Both the position numbers and the translations under genes were made by a program. Under the pieces are notes generated by a model. It was given only the letters and a program-made list of their open reading frames with translations. It was not told the DNA's origin and did no database searches. This document shows positions 36,189 to 45,687 of a stretch of DNA of 64,000 nucleotides, piece after piece; the stretch's first letter is position 1; each line of letters begins with the position of its first letter. Where the stretch lies: assembly GCF_964253025.1 (NCBI RefSeq), contig NZ_CAXUQC020000001.1, positions 3,782,001 to 3,846,000 on the forward strand, written 5' to 3'. Origin of the DNA: Rhizobacter sp964253025 (GTDB lineage: Bacteria; Pseudomonadota; Gammaproteobacteria; Burkholderiales; Burkholderiaceae_C).

Positions 36189-36330
36189 CGTGATCTCCTT
36201 GGAGAGTGAGGCATGGATCCGAGCTTAGGAAGCCTTGCGCTCATGCAGTTGCCGCGGACTGCCTGGGACTTGCCGGATCCTGCCGATGGCACGTCGCGCA
36301 CCGTGGCCTCTGCTAACCTTTTCCTTCACC

Positions 36331-37299
36331 ATGCAAGCCCTCGTCGACGCCGTCATCGCCTTTGCCGCCGCTCACGCGGATGCGGACGGATTGGTGCGCA
36401 CGCCGGTTCCCGGGCTGCGGATGATGCGCGCCTGGCGTCCGAGCGGCGCCATGCATTCCGTCTACCAGCCGCTCGTGTGCCTGGTGCTCCAGGGCGAGAA
36501 GCACATGACCGTCGGCCATCAGGCGCGCACCGTGCAAGCGGGGGACTCGGTGCTGGTCACGGCCGACATCGCGGTGACGGGTCGGATCGCGCGCGCAAGC
36601 CCGGCGGAGCCGTACGTCGCCGTGGCCATCGAACTCGATGCCGGCCTGCTGCGCGAGGTGGTCACCGGCCTCCATCCGCAGACGCCTGCCTCCTCGGTGG
36701 ACGGACGGCTGTTCGTCGAGGACGCACAGGCCGCGGTGCTCGACTGCGTCGCCCGACTGGTTCGATTGCTCGACCGCCCCGAAGCCATCCCGCTCCTGCA
36801 CGCCGGCATCTCGCGCGAGCTTCACTACTGGTTGATGGTCGGTCCGCACGGCCCCGCGCTGCGGGGACTGGCGGCACCGGACGCCTGCGCGGCCCGCGTG
36901 GGCGCGGCCATCCGCCTGCTGCGCGAGCGCTACCGCGAACCGCTGCCCGTGCAGGCGCTGGCCGAGGCCGCGCACATGAGCCTGACTGCGTTCCATCGGC
37001 ACTTCAAGGCGATGACGTCGCTCACACCCGGCCAGTTTCAAAAGCAGCTGCGCCTGGTCGAAGCGCGCCGCCTGATGCGACAGGAAGGTCGGCCCGCGCG
37101 CCATGCGGCATTCGACGTGGGCTACGCCAGCGTTCCGCACTTCACCCGGGACTACCACCGCATGTTCGGCGCGTCCCCCGGACGGGACGCGGTCGCAGGC
37201 GGCCGCAAGGCCGCGATGGGCGCGGCCCGATCGGAGAACCGGACGCGCGCCACAGGCGTCGCCCCCGCCCTCGACCACATCGCACGGCGCCCTGCCTGA
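36331..37299 (+). CDS. AraC family transcriptional regulator
   Basis: A 322-aa regulator. The N-terminal half is the AraC_N/cupin-like sensor (SVYQPLVCLVLQGEKHMTVG, AGDSVLVTADIAVTG). The C-terminal half has the two helix-turn-helix motifs (LPVQALAEAAHMSLTAFHRHF and HAAFDVGYASVPHFTRDYHRMFG in pattern). A 40-residue basic tail follows. The ATG at 36331 was chosen because upstream residues in frame are not protein-like. It is transcribed away from the Tat-signal dehydrogenase gene, and the 140-base gap probably contains the shared control region; regulators of this subgroup often activate a neighbouring aldo/keto reductase or dehydrogenase gene. Confidence 0.86.
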   Translation: MQALVDAVIAFAAAHADADGLVRTPVPGLRMMRAWRPSGAMHSVYQPLVCLVLQGEKHMTVGHQARTVQAGDSVLVTADIAVTGRIARASPAEPYVAVAIELDAGLLREVVTGLHPQTPASSVDGRLFVEDAQAAVLDCVARLVRLLDRPEAIPLLHAGISRELHYWLMVGPHGPALRGLAAPDACAARVGAAIRLLRERYREPLPVQALAEAAHMSLTAFHRHFKAMTSLTPGQFQKQLRLVEARRLMRQEGRPARHAAFDVGYASVPHFTRDYHRMFGASPGRDAVAGGRKAAMGAARSENRTRATGVAPALDHIARRPA

Positions 37300-37393
37300 G
37301 CCGGCTCGAGAACGGACGTCTGCGCCTGACCGCCACGCCGGCCACAGGGCCTGCACCATTCGGGTAGGCTGCTGGCTTCATACAGGACCTTCC

Positions 37394-38140
37394 ATGACCA
37401 TCGAGACCGAAGACGACGTCGCCGCCCTCAAACGCATCGGGCGCATCGTGTCGGCCGTGCTGCAGGAGATGCTGGACGCGGCCGAGCCCGGCATGACGAC
37501 CCGCGAACTCGACGCGCTCGGCGCACGGCTGCTTGAACGGCAAGGCGCACGCTCCGCCCCGCAGCTGACCTACGACTTCCCCGGCGCCACCTGCATCAGC
37601 ATCAACGAGGAGGCGGCCCACGGCATTCCGGGCGATCGCGTCATCCGTGCGGGCGACGTCCTCAACGTCGACGTTTCGGCTGAACTCGGCGGCTACTTCG
37701 CCGACACCGGCGGCACCATCGTCGTGCCGCCCACCACCCCGCAGAAGACCCGCCTCTGCCATGCAACCCGCACCGCCCTCGACCAGGCGATGAAGCAGGC
37801 GCGTGCCGGCCGGCCCATCAGCGGCATCGGCGCGGCCATCGAGCGCACGGCGAAGACCTACGGCTTCAAGGTCATCGAGAACCTGGGAAGCCATGGCGTC
37901 GGACGCGCGCTGCACGAAGCGCCCGAGCACATCGCCGGCTACTTCGACCCGACCGACAAGCGCCTGCTGGCCGAAGGCATGGTCATCACGATCGAGCCCT
38001 TCCTGTCCACGCGCAGCCGGGTGGTGAACGAAACGTCGGATGGGTGGACGCTGGCCGGGGTCAAGGGCAACCTGTCCGCGCAGTACGAGCACACGATGAT
38101 CATCACCCGGGGTGAACCGATCGTCGTCACCCGGCACTGA
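37394..38140 (+). CDS. map: Type I methionine aminopeptidase
   Basis: A 248-aa cytosolic enzyme that removes the initiator Met from new proteins. All five metal ligands are visible: Asp in NVDVSAEL, Asp in FADTGGT, His in SHGVGRALHEAP, Glu in ITIEPF, and Glu in QYEHT. The substrate-contacting His is in NEEAAHGIP. The length fits the type I catalytic core with no N-terminal extension. The ATG at 37394 opens the standard MTIETEDDVAAL start. It stands alone rather than beside rpsB/tsf, so it may be a second copy; the housekeeping copy is often elsewhere. Confidence 0.93.
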   Translation: MTIETEDDVAALKRIGRIVSAVLQEMLDAAEPGMTTRELDALGARLLERQGARSAPQLTYDFPGATCISINEEAAHGIPGDRVIRAGDVLNVDVSAELGGYFADTGGTIVVPPTTPQKTRLCHATRTALDQAMKQARAGRPISGIGAAIERTAKTYGFKVIENLGSHGVGRALHEAPEHIAGYFDPTDKRLLAEGMVITIEPFLSTRSRVVNETSDGWTLAGVKGNLSAQYEHTMIITRGEPIVVTRH

Positions 38141-38239
38141 GCCCGAGGGCCGCCGCCGACGGGCCGTTCTCGGGCAGGCCGGATCGCCGCCGGCGGCTTG
38201 CCCTGCAGTGGTGAACGGCGACATCCGCAGCAGGGCCTG

Positions 38240-38297
38240 GGGTCGACCCCAGCTGGGGTCGGCGACAGGTGTCAGGCCCTGGCGCAGTGCCTAACCT
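38240..38297 (+). promoter_or_regulatory. Palindromic upstream element and candidate -10 of the 577-aa effector-like gene
   Basis: The conserved block covers 38240-38270. Its centre, GACCCCAGCTGGGGTC, is a perfect 16-bp palindrome, and GGCGACAG follows. TAACCT (38292-38297) lies 21 bases further and could be the -10 box. The block ends 60 bases before the start codon. Nearly the same block stands 59 bases before the effector-like gene at 44001-45497. No good -35 hexamer is present, as expected if an activator binds the palindrome. Confidence 0.65.
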
Positions 38298-38330
38298 TGC
38301 ACGACCCGAAGCTCGCAAGGTGCACTGACG

Positions 38331-40064
38331 ATGGAAACGATCGACCGCCTGGCTGCGCGTACCGCGCGCCCACCCCGCCCCGACGACAGCGACGCAAGCA
38401 GCACCGCCGCTGCGGCGACCGCCGCGCAGGCGGCGCGCGACGCTGCGCAAGGCGTTCGAGACCCGGTGCGTCGTGCTGAACTGGGCTGGGCGCTGGCGGA
38501 GAAGACCGCACCGGCGAACGCCGGCGTGAAGGCCCAGGCCATCGCGGCCGCCGCAACCAATGTGCGAACCGCCACCGAGCGGACCGACCTGTCGCCCGAA
38601 CAATCGCATCAGGTCAGGATGGTGCTCGAGCGGCTGGGCAACGCGGTGCTCGACGGACGGCTGGACCCTCACCTCAACGAGGACTTCCGCCAGGCGGTCT
38701 ACACGCTCGCCACCCAGAAGAACGATGGTGTCTTTTCCGGGGCGCTGGCCCAGCTCCATGCCACGGCCGATGTGCTGGACCGCGCGCCACTGGCCGACGG
38801 CACGCGCGTGGCCTACGACCCGCGGCAGAACGGCGGCACCGGTCGAACCGGACTGCCGGCACCCGACGTCCCGAAGGTCGACGCCGATGTGTACTACCGC
38901 ACTGAAGACCAGGTGCTCAACCTTCGCAGCGCGAAGTCCAATCCGGGCACCCTGTCCCAGGAGGTCGACAAGACCCGGGCGGCAGAGGAATCGGGCAAGT
39001 CGACGCAGCTGGCCCGCCAGGCCGATTGGCTGGCACGTGGCACCGAGGCCGATCCCCGCGCCCTCAGCTTCCACATGGTGGCCACGGGACCGCACTTCGA
39101 CAAGCTGGTCACGCCCGAAAAGCTCGACGTGCTTTCGCAGCAGATTGGCGGCGACGAGACGGGCCGTCGCTTCATCATCGGTGACCGGGCTTACTCCATC
39201 CAGGATTTCCGCCAGATCATGACCGACCGCGATGCGCTTCGGGATGCACACGTCGAGTCGCTCCGCCAGCAGCATGTGCAGGCGGGCGGTGACGCCGATG
39301 CCTTCGACGCGAGAGCCGCGGGCGGCGCGTACAACGCCGAGCACGCGGGCACTCCGGAACGCACGATGCGGACCCTCGGCAAGGAATATGGCGTCCCGCG
39401 CGGCTCGCTTCAGCCGCTGCCCACCATCGAACTGCCGACGGCGCGCCAGGGCGGGCTCTACGGGGCGCTGGGCGCAGCGGCGATCACCACGGTGCGGGTG
39501 GGAAGCGACGGCCAACTGACCGGAAGGGACCTGCGCGACCTGGCGGGGCACACGGTGTTCGGCGCGGGCACTGGCGCGCTCGCTGCCGCCGGCGAACGGG
39601 TCGTCACCCCCATGATCGACCGTGCGGCCGGCGCGGGCGTGCAGCGGATCGCCACGACCACGGCGGCCCGGGTCGCACCGCAGGCCGCCGCAGAGACGAG
39701 CATCGCCTTCGGCGCAAGCGCCCGATCACTCGCCACGCGGGTGGGCGGCGCCTCGGTGGTGGGTGCGGCCATCGGTGCTGGCGTCTCTGCCTACGAGAAC
39801 CGCGACGGGCTTGCCAAGGGCGACTCCCAGGCCATCGGCAACGTGGTCGCCGACACCGGCGTGGCGGTGACCTCGGTGGCCGCGGCCATGGGCACCGGCG
39901 CACTGGTCGGTTCGGTGGTGCCCGGGGTGGGCACGGTCGTCGGCGCCGCCGCCGGCCTGGTGGTCGGCGTCGGAGTGGCCTACGGGGCCCAGATTTCCGG
40001 GGCCCGGGACGCGGTCGCGAACACCGTGTCCGGCTGGGTCGACGGGGTCAAAGGGTGGTTCTGA
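38331..40064 (+). CDS. Large effector/toxin-like protein with C-terminal glycine-zipper segments
   Basis: A 577-aa protein with no recognised family. The first 60 residues are Ala/Arg/Asp-rich and disordered, followed by helical stretches to about residue 370 (YRTEDQVLNLRSAKS, PHFDKLVTPEKLDVLSQQIGG). From about 380 to the end, hydrophobic Gly/Ala-rich segments follow (ALGAAAITTV, VVGAAIGAGVSAYENRDG, VGSVVPGVGTVVGAAAGLVVGVGVAY in pattern), a glycine-zipper build seen in membrane-inserting toxins and secreted effectors. There is no signal peptide, so a dedicated secretion system would be needed. The ATG gives METIDRLAART. A 200-aa gene follows after 37 bases and may be its immunity or chaperone partner. 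The shared palindromic element lies upstream. Confidence 0.6.
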   Translation: METIDRLAARTARPPRPDDSDASSTAAAATAAQAARDAAQGVRDPVRRAELGWALAEKTAPANAGVKAQAIAAAATNVRTATERTDLSPEQSHQVRMVLERLGNAVLDGRLDPHLNEDFRQAVYTLATQKNDGVFSGALAQLHATADVLDRAPLADGTRVAYDPRQNGGTGRTGLPAPDVPKVDADVYYRTEDQVLNLRSAKSNPGTLSQEVDKTRAAEESGKSTQLARQADWLARGTEADPRALSFHMVATGPHFDKLVTPEKLDVLSQQIGGDETGRRFIIGDRAYSIQDFRQIMTDRDALRDAHVESLRQQHVQAGGDADAFDARAAGGAYNAEHAGTPERTMRTLGKEYGVPRGSLQPLPTIELPTARQGGLYGALGAAAITTVRVGSDGQLTGRDLRDLAGHTVFGAGTGALAAAGERVVTPMIDRAAGAGVQRIATTTAARVAPQAAAETSIAFGASARSLATRVGGASVVGAAIGAGVSAYENRDGLAKGDSQAIGNVVADTGVAVTSVAAAMGTGALVGSVVPGVGTVVGAAAGLVVGVGVAYGAQISGARDAVANTVSGWVDGVKGWF

Positions 40065-40101
40065 CACCATCGGCGCCTGCCCGGGTCCATGATGTGGCCC
40101 C

Positions 40102-40704
40102 ATGAACGCGCCCTGTGAGACCGCACTCGAAGCCCATGCCCTCCTCGAGGCGCTCGACGCCGCCGACGCATCCGGGGAAGGCGCCCTGCTCGAGCGCCTG
40201 GTCCCCTGGCTTGCCGCGGCAGGGTTCGAGTCGTGGCGGGAGGCCGGCTGCGACATCCGCCACGCGGATCAGGACTTCATCCAGGTGAGCCTGCGGTCCG
40301 GCCTGCTGGCCATCGACCGCAGCGAGCACGACCGCCGACGGGCCATCCTGTGGATGCGCTGGAACCACGGCGGCGCAGCGCCCTGGATCGAGGGCCAGCA
40401 GGTGGCCGTGCCCCGCGATGCCGCTGGCGCCCCTCTCACGGCAGAAGCAGGCACGTGGCTCGGCGACGACCTCTACGCGTTGCGTGTGCAGACGGAGGCT
40501 CAACACCGCGCCGCGCGCGCCCCGACACAGTTCAGTCTCCTGCTCATCGACGCCCGCACCTTGAGCACCCGCATCGAGTCGCCCGATGCGCACGAGACCT
40601 GGACCAGCCCGCACCTGCGCGCACAGGGACCAGGCGCGTGGAACCTCTACGCCGACAGCGCCGCCCGAGAGGCCGGCCACGTGGCGCGCCTGATCCGGCT
40701 CTGA
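40102..40704 (+). CDS. Unknown 200-aa protein paired with the effector-like gene
   Basis: A soluble protein without signal peptide or membrane segment, acidic in its first half (LEALDAADASGEGALLERLV), with mixed alpha/beta pattern (FIQVSLRSGLLAIDR, AILWMRWNHGG, FSLLLIDARTLSTRI). No family recognised. It begins 37 bases after the effector-like gene on the same strand and has no promoter of its own in that gap, so the two are probably co-transcribed. Size, charge and position fit an immunity protein or secretion chaperone, but this is inference from context only. Confidence 0.5.
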   Translation: MNAPCETALEAHALLEALDAADASGEGALLERLVPWLAAAGFESWREAGCDIRHADQDFIQVSLRSGLLAIDRSEHDRRRAILWMRWNHGGAAPWIEGQQVAVPRDAAGAPLTAEAGTWLGDDLYALRVQTEAQHRAARAPTQFSLLLIDARTLSTRIESPDAHETWTSPHLRAQGPGAWNLYADSAAREAGHVARLIRL

Positions 40705-40835
40705 GCCAGGCCATCCGGAATCCCGGCGCACCCGGGGCTTCGCGCGGAGGCCACTCGTTCATCGGCGTCGGTGGCTGCGGGATGCAGTCCATCGGCCAAG
40801 GCCTCAGGCCAGCCCATGGCCCTCACCCTGCTCCC

Positions 40836-42224
<1,389 letters not shown>

Positions 42225-42396
42225 GGCAACTCCAGCGGCGGGGTGCCAGAGGCTCCCCATGGGCCGATGGTAGGCGCGCACGCCGCAGCGTGCATGGCCC
42301 CGCTCGCAATGCGGGCGCCCGGGTGCTGGTCCGACCCGGCAGTCAGTGGCCCAGGGGAATGGGCTTGAATCCCGCCTTCTGCATTCCTCCGGTGGC

Positions 42397-42416
42397 GGGA
42401 GCGACCGTTCGCTCCC
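42397..42416. promoter_or_regulatory. Perfect hairpin in the upstream region of the serine dehydratase gene
   Basis: GGGAGCGA pairs with TCGCTCCC across a CCGT loop. There is no T-run on either strand. It could be an operator or an RNA structure in the leader of sdaA. The rest of the 280-base gap showed no certain riboswitch. Confidence 0.35.
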
Positions 42417-42504
42417 ATGGACATCGGTGGAGCGTGCCGGTCCCGAACGGTTCGACCGATCGGGGCAAGTGTTGCGGAGGATCAAGCCGGGCCGGCCGGC
42501 CCGT

Positions 42505-42609
42505 TCAGTTCCGGAGTGCGTCCGGCAAGGTCGTGACCAGGGCGCTGAGCGCCGCGACCAGCACGGTCAGCGCGAACAGGCGGTTCTGGGGTTGGAACAG
42601 GTCCTTCAT
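42505..42609 (-). CDS. Possible 34-aa membrane miniprotein
   Basis: The frame reads MKDLFQPQNRLFALTVLV and continues as one hydrophobic helix to residue 28, ending LPDALRN. Third codon positions are almost all G or C, like real genes in this window, and the basic start followed by a single helix is a common miniprotein layout. Against it: there is no Shine-Dalgarno sequence, and no neighbour points to a role. Confidence 0.35.
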   Translation of the reverse strand: MKDLFQPQNRLFALTVLVAALSALVTTLPDALRN

Positions 42610-42819
42610 GGCGGGGCGCAGACAAGGTGACGGAGGTTGAACGTCACTGTAGGAAACCCGGGCGCTCGGAAAAAGGCCCCCTGTCGCAACAAGCCGTTGC
42701 GCCGAATGGAACGAATCGCCCGGCCGGCGGCCCCGGGTCTGTCGCTTGCCTCACTGCGGGGGCGCCCAAACGCCACGGCCGGCATCCTGCCGCCCCTGTC
42801 ATTCACCTACGGAGCCACC

Positions 42820-43080
42820 ATGTCCCTCATGCGCCTCACTCTCACGCTTGCCGCGGTCGGCCTCACCGCCCGCTGGCTCTCCAAGGTTGCCCGCACCGCG
42901 GCGCACAGCGTCGAGCCGGATGGCCCCCTGTTCGAAGGGGACGCCTCGGAACTGGGCACCCGGACCGCCCCGGACCTCCGCAACGGCAGCGCCGACCCCG
43001 CCGGGGCCCGGACGGTCACCCTCGCCGACGGAGACGACGAAGTGCGCCCCGGCATGCCGGATCTGTCGCGCCAAAGCTGA
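42820..43080 (+). CDS. Small protein of unknown function
   Basis: An 86-aa protein. The first 22 residues (MSLMRLTLTLAAVGLTARWL) form a hydrophobic, weakly basic helix that could be a membrane anchor or signal. The rest is polar, rich in Asp, Gly and Pro, with no Cys. GGAG lies 5 bases before the ATG at 42820; upstream codons in frame are not protein-like. It is followed after 86 bases by the Cys-rich copper-storage-type gene on the same strand, so the two may share a transcript. No family recognised. Confidence 0.5.
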   Translation: MSLMRLTLTLAAVGLTARWLSKVARTAAHSVEPDGPLFEGDASELGTRTAPDLRNGSADPAGARTVTLADGDDEVRPGMPDLSRQS

Positions 43081-43166
43081 TCCCGACCCGCGTGGCCCGA
43101 GCCGCGCGGACGCGCTTCAGGCCGAACGCCCTGCCATTCCATCCCGTCTTCACCGAAAGGACATCC

Positions 43167-43499
43167 ATGGCCACGACCTCCACCCACCAAGCCTGCATCG
43201 ACGCTTGCAACGCCTGCGCCGATGCCTGCGACCGTTGCGCCGCGGCCTGCCTTCAGGAACAGGACGTCAAGATGATGGCGCGCTGCATCGCCCTCGACAT
43301 CGACTGCGCCGCCCTGTGCCGCATGGCGGCGGGCTTCATGGCCCGAGGCAGCACCTTCGCGGGCGCCCTGTGCAAGGTCTGCGCTGACGTTTGCCGGGCC
43401 TGCGGCGACGAATGCGGCAAGCACGAGGCGGACCATTGCCAGGCCTGTGCCACGGCCTGCCGCGCCTGCGCGGACGAATGCGCCCGGATGGCGGCTTGA
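43167..43499 (+). CDS. Four-helix-bundle, Cys-rich copper-storage-type protein (DUF326)
   Basis: A 110-aa protein with 16 or so Cys placed along predicted helices (ACIDACNACADACDRCAAAC, CKVCADVCRACGDEC, CQACATACRACADEC). This spacing is that of the Csp copper-storage proteins, in which four helices form a tube lined with Cys that binds many Cu(I) ions. No signal peptide, so it is the cytosolic type. AAAGG lies upstream of the ATG. The Cys pattern makes the family call strong, although metal content is inferred. Copper genes are not visible next to it. Confidence 0.86.
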   Translation: MATTSTHQACIDACNACADACDRCAAACLQEQDVKMMARCIALDIDCAALCRMAAGFMARGSTFAGALCKVCADVCRACGDECGKHEADHCQACATACRACADECARMAA

Positions 43500-43515
43500 C
43501 CGTCGACGCCGGGCT

Positions 43516-43998
43516 TCAGGGCCGGCGTGGCGTGAGCAGCACCAGCACGCCATGGCCGGGCACCTGCCCGGAGACGGGCGTCTCGACGTAAGCCACGGCC
43601 AGCATGTCCTGGCCGGGCCGGCCGTTGGCCGACCAGACGCCGAGGCGGTGCCGCCGCCCTTCGCGGTACACGTCCTTCACCGGCTCCATGCGGCCGGCGA
43701 GCGCGGCGCCATAGAAGCGCTCGATCGCCGGCCAGCCGAGGCCGGCCGGCACGCGGAACGTGGCGGGATCGAGCACGCCGAAGCGGGGTTTCAGCGCCTC
43801 CTGCACCTCGTCGACCACCAGCGACAGCCGTTCGGAGCTGATGTCGCCGGGCACCCGCGCCGGAACCGCCTCGGGCATCACGGGCGGCGGCTCGGCGGGA
43901 CGCGGGCTGTCGCAGCCGGAGAGCATGGAGGCAGCAACACTCATGGCCAGCGTGAAGGCGCGTGCAGGCGAGGCAAGAAGGCGGGCAACCGGTCGCAA
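43516..43998 (-). CDS. Small lipoprotein downstream of the second effector-like gene
   Basis: A protein of 142-160 aa. The signal region has the lipobox MLSGCD; the lipid-bearing Cys is followed by Asp, which favours inner-membrane retention. Starting at the ATG at 43944 leaves no basic residues before the hydrophobic core, so the TTG at 43998 (reading RPVARLLASPARAF after the start) is preferred. The mature part has a mixed fold (PGLGWPAIERF in approximate pattern, RHRLGVWSANGRPGQ, HGVLVLL). No family recognised. It begins 2 bases after the effector-like gene. Lipoproteins placed after a T4SS or T6SS effector are often its periplasmic immunity protein; that is inference here. Confidence 0.55.
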   Translation of the reverse strand: MRPVARLLASPARAFTLAMSVAASMLSGCDSPRPAEPPPVMPEAVPARVPGDISSERLSLVVDEVQEALKPRFGVLDPATFRVPAGLGWPAIERFYGAALAGRMEPVKDVYREGRRHRLGVWSANGRPGQDMLAVAYVETPVSGQVPGHGVLVLLTPRRP

Positions 43999-44000
43999 GG

Positions 44001-45497
44001 TCAGGGGCTGTTGGCGGTGATGACGCGGGACACTGCCGCATCGTACGCCGTCTCGGCTTCCTCGCCCTCGTACTTCCGGCCCTGCGCGTCGCGGGGGAAG
44101 GCCAGTTCGGACAAGCCCTCGCGCAGATCCTTGTTGCCGGCCTTCATGTCGCGCGCGATCTGATCGGTGGCCACGATGCCCACCGCGCCGGCAGTGGCCA
44201 CCAGCACGCCCACGGCGCCCTTCGCCCCGCTGCTCAGCCACATGCCGGCCACGTCCTTGCCGCCCGACAGCGAGGCGCCGAAGATGGCCTTCACCATGCC
44301 GGCCTGCTTGTCGATGTTGCGGTTGATGGCGCTCACGCCGGAGTAGATCGACCCGACGAAGTAGCCCAGGGTCTGGGCGTTGCGCTCGTTGCCCGCGCCT
44401 TCGGTGGCCTCGAAGCGCTTCACCGGATCGCCCTTGCCATCGTTGCCGAGGCGCAGCTGCTCGATGATCACCTTGAGTTCGCCGTTGCGTCCCTGGCGGA
44501 TCATCTGCTCGCTGAAGGTCGTGATGCCCCGGCCCTCGCGGAAGTTCGACTCCAGTGAACGCATCACGCCGTTGGTGTCGCTGGTGACGAGGCCGGACAG
44601 CGACTGGGTGATGGCTTCCTCGGCGCCCTTCTTGATCACCGCAATGCCGAGGCCGCTGTTCGTCTCGGAGATGGCCTTGAGTTCCTTGGCGGCGTACTCG
44701 AAGACCTTCGCCTTGGCGTCGGCGTTGCGGCCCGTGGCCACCGCGTCGAGCATGGAGGTGAGCGGTGCGACGTCGTAGGTGACCGTCAGGCTGCCGCCTC
44801 CCATGGGGGTGACGCTGGTGTGGCTCCACTCCTGCTTGGCGGCCTTGATGACGGCGCTCAGCTGGCTGTCCGACAGCGCGCCCAGCGCCGCGTCGACCTC
44901 GGCGCCATGGCCCTTCAGGCCGCCGATCGCCTTGGCGACCTGTACCGCGGCCTGCGGGTCGTTCTCCACGCGTCCCGCCATGGCCTGGACGAATTCGCGG
45001 CGCGCTTGCGGCGTCGACTGAGCGGCGATCGCATCACCCAGCTCCTTGGCCTCCACTTCGCCGTTGAACGCCTTGGACACGCGCGCCAGCTGCTGGCCGT
45101 CGAGCCCCTTGGCGAGGTCGTCGAAGAGCGCCTTGCGTTCGTCGCGCTCGAGTCCGCCCGTGCCGAGCACGCCATGGCTGCCGACTTCACCGGCCCACGT
45201 CTTGAGCTCGTCGTCGCTCAGCTTGGAGACCAGGGCATTGCGGTCGGAGGGTGCAAGCTTGTGCACCTCGCTGTTGATCTCGCGCAGCTCGTCATGGGTG
45301 GTGTCGTTGAACCAGCCGTTCTGGTCCAGGCGCTTGACGACCGCCTGGCGGGCCGGCTCCACCGGATCGACCGGCGGCTTGGCAGGATTCGCCGCCTGGG
45401 TTGGCGTGGGCGTGGGCGTGGGCGTCGACGTCGGCTTGGGGGTGGGAGGCGGCGTCTGGGCGCGCATGCGGTGCGAGGTATCGAGGGCTAGGCTCAT
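44001..45497 (-). CDS. Large effector-like protein with Pro/Thr-rich N-terminus
   Basis: A 498-aa protein with no signal peptide. Residues 13-50 are Pro/Thr-rich, with a PTPTPT repeat. The helical middle has short repeating units (DELKTWAGEVG, KALFDDLAKGLDGQQLARVS, ARREFVQAMAGRV, QVAKAIGGL). A hydrophobic segment near 430-455 (GAVGVLVATAGAVGIVATD) is followed by a polar end. Unstructured Pro/Ser/Thr-rich starts are common in secreted effectors. No enzymatic motif was recognised. GGAG lies 6 bases before the ATG. The next gene encodes a lipoprotein 2 bases downstream. The upstream palindromic element matches the one at 38240-38270. Confidence 0.6.
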   Translation of the reverse strand: MSLALDTSHRMRAQTPPPTPKPTSTPTPTPTPTQAANPAKPPVDPVEPARQAVVKRLDQNGWFNDTTHDELREINSEVHKLAPSDRNALVSKLSDDELKTWAGEVGSHGVLGTGGLERDERKALFDDLAKGLDGQQLARVSKAFNGEVEAKELGDAIAAQSTPQARREFVQAMAGRVENDPQAAVQVAKAIGGLKGHGAEVDAALGALSDSQLSAVIKAAKQEWSHTSVTPMGGGSLTVTYDVAPLTSMLDAVATGRNADAKAKVFEYAAKELKAISETNSGLGIAVIKKGAEEAITQSLSGLVTSDTNGVMRSLESNFREGRGITTFSEQMIRQGRNGELKVIIEQLRLGNDGKGDPVKRFEATEGAGNERNAQTLGYFVGSIYSGVSAINRNIDKQAGMVKAIFGASLSGGKDVAGMWLSSGAKGAVGVLVATAGAVGIVATDQIARDMKAGNKDLREGLSELAFPRDAQGRKYEGEEAETAYDAAVSRVITANSP

Positions 45498-45528
45498 GGT
45501 GACTCCGGTCGGTTCTCTGGCTCGCGGC

Positions 45529-45587
45529 AGTCTAGAAAGACATGGCAACTTCGGCGAGCTGTCGCCGGCCCCAGCTAGGGCCGACCC
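45529..45587 (-). promoter_or_regulatory. Palindromic upstream element and candidate -10 of the 498-aa effector-like gene
   Basis: On the minus strand the conserved block runs 45587 to 45557; its centre is GGCCCTAGCTGGGGCC (15 of 16 positions symmetric counting one mismatched pair), followed by GGCGACAG. TAGACT (45534-45529) comes 22 bases later as a possible -10. The block ends 59 bases before the start codon. Compared with the copy at 38240-38270, an A/T pair in the dyad has become G/C in both arms. Confidence 0.65.
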
Positions 45588-45687
45588 GAGGCGGCGACAC
45601 GGCGGCGGAGCATGGTTCCAGGCGTGGGCATGCCACGTGCCAACAGGCTGGCCGCAACCCGGCACGGCGTGCCCTACAGGAGTCCCC

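Noticed and set aside
42225..42480. Riboswitch upstream of sdaA (glycine or cobalamin type)
   Set aside because: Short matches such as GGGGAATGG and GCCACTG were seen, but the conserved core (CTCTCAGG for glycine, CCGCAACTG for cobalamin) is missing and the expected stems do not form.
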